Part shown: positions 55,225 to 64,000 of the stretch, piece after piece
Position numbering within the stretch: position 1 is the first letter of the stretch
How the letters are laid out: each line of letters starts with the position of its first letter
From: Mytilus galloprovincialis
Lineage: Eukaryota; Mollusca; Bivalvia; Mytilida; Mytilidae
DNA: 64,000 nt
Reading direction: 5' to 3'
Assembly (NCBI RefSeq): GCF_965363235.1
Contig: NC_134849.1
Coordinates: 54,320,122-54,384,121, forward strand
Translations under genes and position numbers: made by a program
The notes under the pieces: model-generated
Seen by the model: only the letters and a program-made list of their open reading frames with translations
What the model was told of the DNA's origin: nothing
Databases searched by the model: none

Positions 55225-56235
55225 GTGTATGTTTCGATGTGTAACATTGACCTACCCATTTACCACATACGTTTTATTTTATAATTTATCACAAGTGTGT
55301 GTTCCGATGTGAAACATTAAACTGCCCATTTACCACATACGTTATATTTATAATTTATCCAAAATGTGTGTTCCGATGTGTAACATTGACTAACCCATTT
55401 ACCACATACGTTACAGTTAAAATTTATCTCAAGTGTGTGTTCCGATGTGTAACATTGAGTAACTCATTTACCACATACGTTATAGTTAAAATTTATCTCA
55501 AGTGTGTGTTCCGATGTGTAACATTGACTAACCCATTTACCACATACGTTATAGTTAGAATTTATCTCAAGTGTGTGTTCTGATGTGTAACATTGACTAA
55601 CCCATTTAACACATACGTTACAGTTAGAATTTATCTCAAGTGTGTGTTCTGATGTGTAACATTGACAAACCCATTTAACACATACGTTACAGTTAGAATT
55701 TATCTCCAGTGTGTGTTCCGGGATGTAACACCACACACATTTCATTTATAATATATCTCAAGTGTGTGTTCCGATGTGTAACATTGACCTACCCATTTAC
55801 CACTCACGTTATATTTATAATTTATCTCAAGTGTGTGTTCCAATGTGTAACATTGACTAACCCATTTAACACATACGTTACAATTAGAATTTATCTCCAG
55901 TGTGTGTTCCGATGTGTAACATTGACTAACCCATTTAACACATACGTAACAGTTAGAATTTATCTCAAGTGTGTGTTCCGATGTGTAACATTAATTTGAC
56001 TAACCCATTTACCACATACGTTACAGTTAGAACTTTTCTCAAGTGTTTTCTGATGTGTAAGATCAACTAACCCATTTACACATAAATTCCGTTTATAATA
56101 TTTCGGAAGTATGTTCTGATGTGTAATAGCATAAACAATGAATTGTCCATTTACCAAATACATAACACATGTTACAGTAATAATTTATCTCTAGTGGGTG
56201 TATTGATGTGTAACATTGACTAATCCCTTTACCAC
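55225..56235 (-). repeat. 69-bp satellite, about 13-15 units, derived from C2H2 zinc-finger coding units
   Basis: Units repeat every 69 bp (for example TAACATTG at 55381, 55450 and 55519). Read on the minus strand each encodes 23 residues, NVCGKWVSQCYTSEHTLEIN, open across many units. TGTAACGTATGTGGTAAATGG aligns with the TGTGATGTATGTGGTAAAGGG start of the neighbouring zinc fingers, whose unit is 84 bp (28 aa). The satellite looks like a shortened finger unit that kept C-x2-C and lost the His pair. The plus-strand frame (VFRCVTLTNPFTTYV) is its shadow. Confidence 0.75.
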
Positions 56236-56447
56236 ATACATATAGAATAAACAGACATTGTCTCGAAATATAAATTTTATTTGTACACGGCTTAGAAACA
56301 ATTGAAAAGCAGTGATTTTCTTAAACATTGGATGACTAATCCATTTACATGTTTACTGCATATACATATTATATCACTTATATATAAGGCTTGTCAACAA
56401 TGTATATTCACTTGTGTCACTGTGTTAATTCAATGTTTATAAAAATA

Positions 56448-56600
56448 ATGTGGTATGATTGCAAATGAGACAATTCCACACAACAAAGAGACCAAATGAC
56501 ACATAAATTGACACTACAGCTTTCAACAATGATCAAAGCCCATACCACATAGTCAGCAGTGAGCTATAGAAGACCCCAAAATGACAAATGTAAAAGTTTG
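56448..56600 (+). repeat. Dispersed mussel repeat, same family as 10058-10250
   Basis: GTGGTATGATTGCAAATGAGAC, CAAAGAGACCAAATGACACA and TTCAACAATGATCAAAGCCC. It separates the 69-bp satellite from the zinc-finger region. Confidence 0.7.
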
Positions 56601-56698
56601 TTAACATGAACATAGATTAACAGTGTTTGGTCATTTGTGTGCAGTTACTATTGGTTAAATAAACTCGTTTACAGCACTTGTCACATTTATTATGTTTA

Positions 56699-56869
<171 letters not shown>

Positions 56870-57099
56870 TTAACCAGTATGCGTTCTCATATGTATGCAT
56901 AATTTGGTAGAGACACTAAACCCTTTACCACACACGGCACATTCATACGGTTTATCACCAGTGTGTGTTCTTATGTGTATCTTTAAATTTGAACTCTGAG
57001 CAAATCCTTTACAGCACACATCACATTTATACGGTTTATCACCTGTGCGTGTTCTAAGGTGGACCCTTAAGGTTGAAATATAATCAAACAATTTACCAC

Positions 57100-57260
57100 A
57101 TACGCCACATGAATGACATGTATTAGCTTTATCACCAGTATACGCCACATGAATGACATGTATTAGCTTTATCACCAGTATACGCCACATGAATGACATG
57201 TATTAGCTTTATCGCCAGTATACGCCACATGAATGACATGTATTAGCTTTATCACCAGTA
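57100..57260. repeat. 40-bp tandem repeat, 4 copies, inside the zinc-finger region
   Basis: TACGCCACATGAATGACATG plus TATTAGCTTTATCACCAGTA, four times with one A-to-G change in the third. Forty is not a multiple of three, so each copy shifts the finger frame. Confidence 0.95.
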
Positions 57261-57443
57261 TGTGATATCTTCGTTTGTAAGTTTTGTAAGTTTGAACTAT
57301 GACTAAACTCATCACCTACAGGTTTATCAACAGTGTGTGTTTTAGTGTATCTCTGTGATATTGAACTTTCAACAAAGCTACCAAATGTATCACATGTATT
57401 AAGTTTATCACCAGTGTATGTGTTCTCATCTGAATTTGTAAGT

Positions 57444-58253
57444 TTAAAGAGGACTAAACTCATCACCTATAGAAACTTTATCATCAGTGTGTGCTCTCGT
57501 GTCTCTCTGTGATGTTGAACTTTGAGCAAACGCATTATCAAATATATCACATGTATTAGGTTTATCACCAGTATGTGTTCTCATCTTTGAAGTGTGACTA
57601 AACTTATTATCAGTGTGTGTTCTCGAGTGTCTCTGCAATGTTGAACTTCGAGCAAACCCTTTACCACATATATCACATTTAAACGGTTTATCACCAGTGT
57701 GTATTCTCATATGTCCCTTCATATCACTACTTTGAGTAAACTTTTTACCGCACAAATCACATTTAAACCGTTTATCACCAGTGTGGGTTATCATGTGCTT
57801 CCATAAGGTTGAATTTTGAGCAAACTCTTTATTACACATATCACATTTATACGGCTTATCACCAGTGTGTGTTATCATGTGTGTCCATAAGGTTGAACTT
57901 TGAGCAAACCCTTTATTACACATATCACATTTGTACGGTTTATCACTAGTATGTGTTCTTTTGTGGTCGTTTAAATTTGAACAGTCAGTAAAAGTTTTAC
58001 CGCATACATCACATCTATAAGGTTTATCACCATTGTGTGTTCTTTTGTGTCTCCATAAGGCTGATTTATGAACAAAACCTTTACCACATATATCACATGT
58101 ATTGGGTTTATCCCCAGTTTCTGAACTCATCTTAATTTGAGAGTTTGAACTATGACTTATCTCATCACCAATATAAGTTTCAGCGTTAGTGCGATTTCTA
58201 GGTTGTCTCTGCAAAAGCTGGCTCTGATTTAATCCTTCAACCACATACATCAC
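57444..58253 (-). CDS. Longest open part of the C2H2 array, about 7 fingers
   Basis: Fingers in order: ICGKGFVHKSALWRH, VCGKTFTDCSNLNDH, MCNKGFAQSSTLWTH, MCNKEFAQNSTLWKH, LCGKKFTQSSDMKGH, ICGKGFARSSTLQRH, and a finger missing both second Cys and His (IFDNAFAQSSTSQRD). Linkers THTGDKPYKCD are nearly canonical. Just upstream, the frame is broken in what was another finger unit (TAAATGTGATGTATGTGGTTG). Probably a surviving block of an older gene. Confidence 0.6.
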   Translation of the reverse strand: MMYVVEGLNQSQLLQRQPRNRTNAETYIGDEISHSSNSQIKMSSETGDKPNTCDICGKGFVHKSALWRHKRTHNGDKPYRCDVCGKTFTDCSNLNDHKRTHTSDKPYKCDMCNKGFAQSSTLWTHMITHTGDKPYKCDMCNKEFAQNSTLWKHMITHTGDKRFKCDLCGKKFTQSSDMKGHMRIHTGDKPFKCDICGKGFARSSTLQRHSRTHTDNKFSHTSKMRTHTGDKPNTCDIFDNAFAQSSTSQRDTRAHTDDKVSIGDEFSPL

Positions 58254-58689
58254 ATTTATAAAGTTTTATCACCAGTATTTATATGTGAATTTGTAAGTTT
58301 AAACTATAATCAAACCCTTCATACATATAAAATATATCACAATCATAAAAGTTTATCACTGGTGAAGGTTTCATGTCTCTGACTACGTACTTTACCACAT
58401 ATAACTATGTGCTCCTGATACTCTGCAGTATGTGTTTTCATTTCTTCATCAAACTCTGTGCAATGTGTTCTCATGTGTTTTAAAAAAAAATTCTGAAAAA
58501 GTCTTACTTAGTATAGTATATTTTCATGTGTTCCTTTTGTAATGCAGCATCACTCTCCTGATCTTTACAAGTCCGATTGTTTCCTCCAGCATGAAAGCTA
58601 ATGTTTTCCAATATAAACTAAACTGTAGTTTGATCAAGGGAGATAATAAACTAAACTGTAGTTCAGTCAAAGGAGATAACTACAGATTT

Positions 58690-58762
58690 TTTCTGATTTT
58701 GTGAGACCTGCAATTCATGGGTTCCTGTACACTCTGTGTCACCTCATTTTCTTTCAGTGGAG
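58690..58762 (-). other. Possible upstream exon of the zinc-finger gene
   Basis: On the minus strand an acceptor-like TCTTATTTAG at about 58770 precedes ATTCCACTCCACTGAAAGAA and an open stretch (STPLKENEVTQSVQEPMNC). A spacer exon ahead of C2H2 arrays is common, but there is no clean connection to the fingers. Confidence 0.25.
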
Positions 58763-59330
58763 TGGAATCTAAATAAGAGAAGTTAACTATCATAAAAACA
58801 AGTTTTCTATATTTGGATATATGAATTAAAGTTTCACAAGAAAAAAAAAACAACAACAATATATATATTTTTAAAAGGGATGATTAATTGGTCGGACATA
58901 GTTTTCCTTTTGTCCATTCTAATATTGTAAATATTTTCATGACTCATATTTCATGCTTGTGTCTGTGACTAGTCCCCGTTCCGTCATATTAGGAAGAACT
59001 GTGCTTTTACGAACATGTTAACCAGTCACATTATATATGTGCCTGTGACTGTCTCAACTTCAGTCATGACAGAAGGTGTTGAGCTTTGGCAAAACAGGTA
59101 CATTCTGTACATTACATTTGTCCCAATGTTTACAAAATATAATCTTTCATTTGAGACCACAAGGTTAAATTTCATTTGCGCTAAAACAATACCCACCTCC
59201 TAAATTCATCAAGTTTATAAAAATGATATGAAATAATTTGTCTAAAATTATTACCTGAAGTGTATGGCGACAAAAAGAGCTGTTTTTTTTATTTTAGAAA
59301 AATATTTTTTATATTAATAATGCATTACTA

Positions 59331-60305
59331 AAGCCTCGGTCACACCTTACCGGATAGCACGAACGGACGCCTAACGGATGAAAATAAAAGTTGTCCGTTG
59401 ACAAAATTGTTATCCGTTGGGAGTCCGTTGATGTACTGACCGAATAAAACGGACATGTAACGGATGCATAACGGACACACACCGGATATGCAACGTACGA
59501 GAAACGGACACGTACCGGACAGAACGGATGTCGAACGTACATTTTTTGTATATCCAACGGACGAGTACCGCATAAAACGGACACCTAAGCGTACCGGATA
59601 AAACGGATGTACAAGATAAACGAAAAAATCAAAGGCGACAATAATAATACATGTAAATCGCATATATATTCAAAATGATTCTGTGTAACTGGTTTTGGTT
59701 TATTCTTCAAAACTCCGCCAAAGGGCAGTGTCTGGCCTGAATAAGAACTGCTTGATTGTGAAGACGTGCCTATACTCTAAGATCGATTATGAATAATAAG
59801 AATTCATGAACCTTAAGAAATCTGACATACCAATAATTGGCATTTTGGACGCGAAATTTTCAATTTGCATTTATCCGTTTCAGATCCGTTCATCGTCCGT
59901 TTTATCCGTTATACGTCCGGTAGAAGTCCGTTTCTCATCCGTTTTATCCGTTAAACGTCCGGTAGAAGTCCGTTGGTGAATTTATCTTCCAGACCTCCAA
60001 CGGATGTAAAACTGACACGTATAACGGACACAAAACGGAAACAAAACGGACGAGTACCGTACAAAACGGACGCCTAACGGACGTTCATCGGACATTTTAT
60101 CCGTTGGACGTCCATTCAAAGTTTTGAACATGGTCAAAATTGTCCACCGGACAGAACGGACGCCGACGGATAAAACGTACGCTTAACGGATAAGCAACGG
60201 ATATGGACGGACGTATAACGGATAAGAACGGACATAAACGGATTGAAAAAATTGTTATCCGTTAGGCGTCCGTTCGAGCTATCCGGTAAGGTGTGACCGA
60301 GGCTT
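59331..60305. mobile_element. 975-bp MITE packed with ACGGA/TCCGT motifs, TA target
   Basis: AAGCCTCGGTCACACCTTAC at the left is inverted at the right (GTAAGGTGTGACCGAGGCTT). The match extends about 49 bp with one mismatch, and TA flanks both ends. Both halves hold dozens of AACGGAC / GTCCGTT words, mostly ACGGA on one strand in blocks and TCCGT in others. No coding capacity. A TA duplication suits mariner-like mobilisation. Confidence 0.88.
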
Positions 60306-60423
60306 TAAAATATGAGATGTTATAAATTAATGTTTAACATGATACATTTATTTTCAAATATTACAAAATCATTTTCTGATATATAAAAAAAACCCTTTCT
60401 AATATTAAAAAAAATGCTTTATT

Positions 60424-60703
60424 AAGGTGGTACCTAACACTACAGGGAGATTGCTCTGTAAAAATCAGCTGAACGTTTTAATCACATTTAATTGCTAAGG
60501 AAGTTTCAAACTTATCAATGATCAAATTAAGTGTTTGTCAAACTGCTGTACAATGTATATCCAATGATTTTTTTTCCGATGATGTGTGTGGTTATTTAAA
60601 AATCTTTATATTTTTGTCAAAGAGTAAAAGTAAATTGTGTGTCCAAATTTTGTGAAAATTAAGATATACAAATTAATTTAAGTCAAGGTGTTTGGTACCA
60701 CCT
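60424..60703. mobile_element. MITE with AAGGTGGTACC ends, second copy
   Basis: Left AAGGTGGTACCTAACACT and right TGTTTGGTACCACCT are inverted; collinear in inverse orientation with 39695-39971 (shared CAGGGAGAT, AAATCAGCTGAACGTTTT, GTGTTTGTCAAACTGC). Confidence 0.8.
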
Positions 60704-60709
60704 GAATAC

Positions 60710-63700
60710 TAAAAAAAATGATTTTTTAATATTAAAAATATACTGTATTTTTTAATATTTGAAAACGACTTTTTAATATTAAAAAATTGATTCTTGATAT
60801 TTAATAGGAAATCATTAACTTTTTGAAAAGATAATAAACAAGTGATAAGTCAAAAAAAATTTAGTGGCAGAGCTTTTTATTTGTTACTGTCATGATTGTG
60901 ATAATTGACTTTAATACTAGAAAATGATTTCTTAACAAATTCAATTTTTACTATGTAGAAGTAGTGTTTTTCTTTTTCAATATTAGAAATTAATTTCTTT
61001 ATATAAGTTATTCATTGCCTAATATTATTATATTATAACATGAATTCTTAATATGAAAACATTATTTTTTTTATATTTAAAAAGAAACCACTCTTTTTGT
61101 CCTCTTTTGCTTGCCATAGAAATGCTAATTATAAATCTGTTACAAAGGTATGCAATGTTCCGTTGTTTCCTAATTTTCCTAACACTATTATTGATGCTTT
61201 GAAACTCTAGATTTGAAAGAGGCTATTATTTGTAAATTATCATTTTTGTTCAATACTACTTTGCTAATTATATTTTAAAATTATATATTAAGTTTGTCAA
61301 ATTGACACTATATCAATGGACTTATATGTTGGCCAGTTTGGTACGATTTTAAACTACTCATAATATAAACCAAAATAATACAATGTATTCTCGATTGTTG
61401 TACATGTATGTGTTCATTTGGCGTCCCATATAATAATTTCTTTCATATTTAAACTGTTCTAAGTTAAACGTTAAAAACCTATTTTTCTATCAATGGACTT
61501 ATATGTTGGCCAGTTTGGTACGATTTTAAATTTGTATAGAAACTACTCATAATATAAACCAGATACTATTTTTTTTTAATAGCCATGTTATATTTACGTT
61601 ATACATCCTTTGTTAGCTAAAAACTAAATTTTACGTCGTAAGATATTCTAAGATCGTAAGGTACAAATCTATTTGCTATAACGAGTAATTTTGTTTTAAC
61701 GATTCAGTTCTAAAAAAAACCCGATACCAATTATATATTATACATAAATGATCATTGTTTACTTACATGTTTATCTTTTCTTGATGCAAACACAAAAATA
61801 AGTCGGGTTTATTTCACAGCATAATAATATTACCTGACCAAAGGGAGATAACTGTAGTATAGAAAAAAAATTGGAACGCCTACTGTAAACAAAGCCAGCA
61901 GATGTCAATTTAGTAATGGACTTCTAATAAAGTTTTCTAATTTAAAATATCTCGATTAAAAGCGAGCTATAAATATCATAATTCAAAAGCCATGGCTATT
62001 TTGCCGGCGCTGGAAATACTGTGAATTTGTTATTTTACCGGTTCTTTGTGAAGTTTTAAAAGATATATCAGTCATAATGAAGATTGGAATATGTAGAAAT
62101 TAATAAAAATAAAAATAAGGAGCTATGTAACTGTATATAATTTGATAAATCATTATGCCATCTTACAAAATCAATCATATATCTTCAAAATCATAAATAT
62201 TTAATGGAATTTGCCTTTGAAATTAGGGAACCACCATTTAGCTTTTATTTTATTTTTTTAAATTCTGATTTCCAAATTGATGAAACAAAATATTCTGTAC
62301 AAGTATAGGACAAAAAATATTCTAAATCCAGGTTCCTCCCATACCTTATAGTGTTAAATTTGATTGATATCGTTGAACAAAATTGTTTGCACTTTGCGGG
62401 AAAAAAATCTGACTCGAGCAAAGACCTCGACCCTCCTTGAAGTTAAATTATAGCTCCTTAACAGTCTTTTCTTTGAATTGCATTTATCTGTAACCAAATT
62501 GTTAACTATAAACTGTAAAACAAAAATGTAAGGCAGTGGCTATTTTGATAGCTGTTGGAAAACAGATGCAAAATAACCACTGCCTTCGATTGTTGTTTTA
62601 CAGTTCTGTATAGTCTCTTTATGAATAGTGTATATGGTCCTATTAAGTACGTACACAAATTTCAGAATGGACGAACAGCAAAAAAAAAAAGAAGGCATTT
62701 TTTTTATACTATAACACAAAGTGGATAAAGGCTAGACGAGCTCTAAATCGGAAACCAGCACGCGAAACTGCAATAAGTTCGTCAGACAGTGATAATGCCA
62801 GTCAAACAATAACTTCAAAGTATATCAGAACCCCTGACATTCCCATTATTGCCAACGAAAATAGGTCAGACGAAAATGAAGAATGTAGTATAATGTTTTT
62901 CACCCCAGAGACACCTATCGAAATTGTGTTCTACTTTAGGGGTTTGAATGTCCTTTGACATCGTCTGCCTTTTAGTTTTAAAGAACAGATAATGAGATAT
63001 AACCAAAAGAGGACAAAATGGCCAAAAATTAGTAGTTACCCAAATGAAGATTTTCTCCTCAATGTGAAAATATTTTTTTAATATGACTTAGTTTATCACA
63101 TTGCAATTGCATAACAACAGTATTTTTGAAAAGAATCCCGTTACTCTCTTATAAACTTACACTTCTCTACAATAACTTCATCTAATCATTAATCCGTTTG
63201 AGACTATTGATAATATATGTTTACGTGTTACATTCCACAACATGTGTATTTATTTAAACTTTATGAAACGAAAATTGCATAAAATACCTTACAACTATTT
63301 TCTGGTGACCCTACATCAAATTATGTATTTAAAGTATAACGGAAATAAACTCATCATAGATACCAGTCTTTTGTATGTAACCAAACACCCTTGAAAGATT
63401 TCCTGTTATTTTTATAAAATGCATTTAAATAAGCTACTGTGTTTACAAATGTTGCAGTTTGTTTTCGTTCTTCTCGTTTACTGTTTGTAATGTGTGAATT
63501 CTGTATATGACTAACACTATTCATAATTGGAGGACATACATGTAGTTATTTCAGTGTTTTATGAGTTGAAGTCTTGATTGGAATCCGTCTTGATATTAAT
63601 CAACAGCTGACAAAACGATATTTTGAAATGGCATTGTACACATTATTCTAAGGTAAATTATATATGTTACAGGCATTTCTTAAATTTAGGCATTTTGTAA

Positions 63701-64000
63701 AATGACTGAATTTTCAGCCAATTTATAAAATGCCTAATCCTGACAGGCATTATACAAAATTACTAAAAATACCTAGTCATTTTGTAAAATGACTTAAATT
63801 TTGAAACAAAATTCAACAAATTGCCTGTTCAGTTTTAGGCAATTTGTAGAAATAAAGTTATCCTTGACACGGTAGGTATAGTGTCCGGCTAGGATCGAGC
63901 TTAATCGAGTTATTCGGTCCATTTGTTTCGAGTGTAGTTTGGGCTTTTTTAAAGTGATTACACATGCTATAAGTTCAATTAACTGCTATTTCGTAATTAA
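60710..64000. other. No gene supported; repeat remnants
   Basis: A 42-bp direct repeat (ATCAATGGACTTATATGTTGG...) is at about 61314 and 61489. MULE-family end fragments are at about 61990 and 62532-62584. A short open stretch at about 62710-62930 (KWIKARRALNRKPARETAIS..) may be transposon-derived. Inverted GGCATTTTGTAAAATGAC words cluster at 63685-63845. None makes a convincing host exon. Confidence 0.45.
62532..62584. repeat. 53-bp palindromic fragment with GGCAGTGGCTATTTTG ends
   Basis: AAGGCAGTGGCTATTTTGAT and its inverse AAATAACCACTGCCTT enclose about 20 bp. The ends match the termini of the MULE-like element at 6246-9002, so it may be a minimal internally deleted derivative. Confidence 0.6.

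Noticed and set aside
55299..55999. Plus-strand repeated frame VFRCVTLTNPFTTYV
   Set aside because: It is the opposite-strand shadow of the 69-bp satellite, which makes sense only on the minus strand as a zinc-finger-derived unit.
59309..59663. Frames with YPVRVRFSYVAYPVCVRY pattern
   Set aside because: They are translations of the ACGGA motif array in the MITE.

Overview
This is eukaryotic, intron-rich, AT-rich genomic DNA. It is almost certainly from a marine bivalve, and the dispersed repeats look like those of Mytilus mussels. The evidence is short exons with GT-AG borders, very long introns, AATAAA signals, LINE and Penelope-like reverse transcriptases, many short inverted-repeat (MITE) elements, and a secreted GH16 beta-1,3-glucanase / beta-glucan-binding protein gene of invertebrate type. 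The species call is recognition from memory, not a search.

Layout. Positions 492-689 hold the last exon of one GH16 gene whose upstream part lies outside the window. A second, complete paralogue follows in the same orientation from 4457 to 40449. Its 12 exons join in phase into 442 codons (1,329 nt with the stop): signal peptide, N-terminal glucan-binding-like domain, then a GH16 domain with an intact E-I-D-L-M-E active site. Its introns hold a MULE-like element with a nested LINE (6246-9002), several MITEs, and in intron 7 a block of about 22 kb.

The 22-kb intron is the most unusual part. A segment of about 1.2 kb is present twice in tandem (14667-15862, and 15866-16471 plus 35899-36489). 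The second copy is split by a 19.4-kb element (16472-35898) with near-identical 312-bp terminal inverted repeats. The first copy preserves the empty site. Inside the ends are arrays of a 12-bp palindrome (TTCCCATGGGAA) spaced almost exactly 21 bp apart, then a second palindrome array, then inverted homology reaching about 4 kb inward. That inner homology includes a small exon with splice sites kept in both arms. I recognise no transposase in it.

Right part. From 46101 to 54791 are four in-phase exons of a single-pass membrane protein on the + strand (start not found). Its introns contain a Penelope-like reverse transcriptase ORF (50046-51557, minus). From about 55.2 to 56.2 kb is a 69-bp satellite that appears to derive from C2H2 zinc-finger units. 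It lies beside a decaying multi-finger C2H2 gene (56690-58260, minus). A 975-bp MITE packed with ACGGA/TCCGT motifs lies at 59331-60305. The last 3.7 kb shows no convincing host gene.
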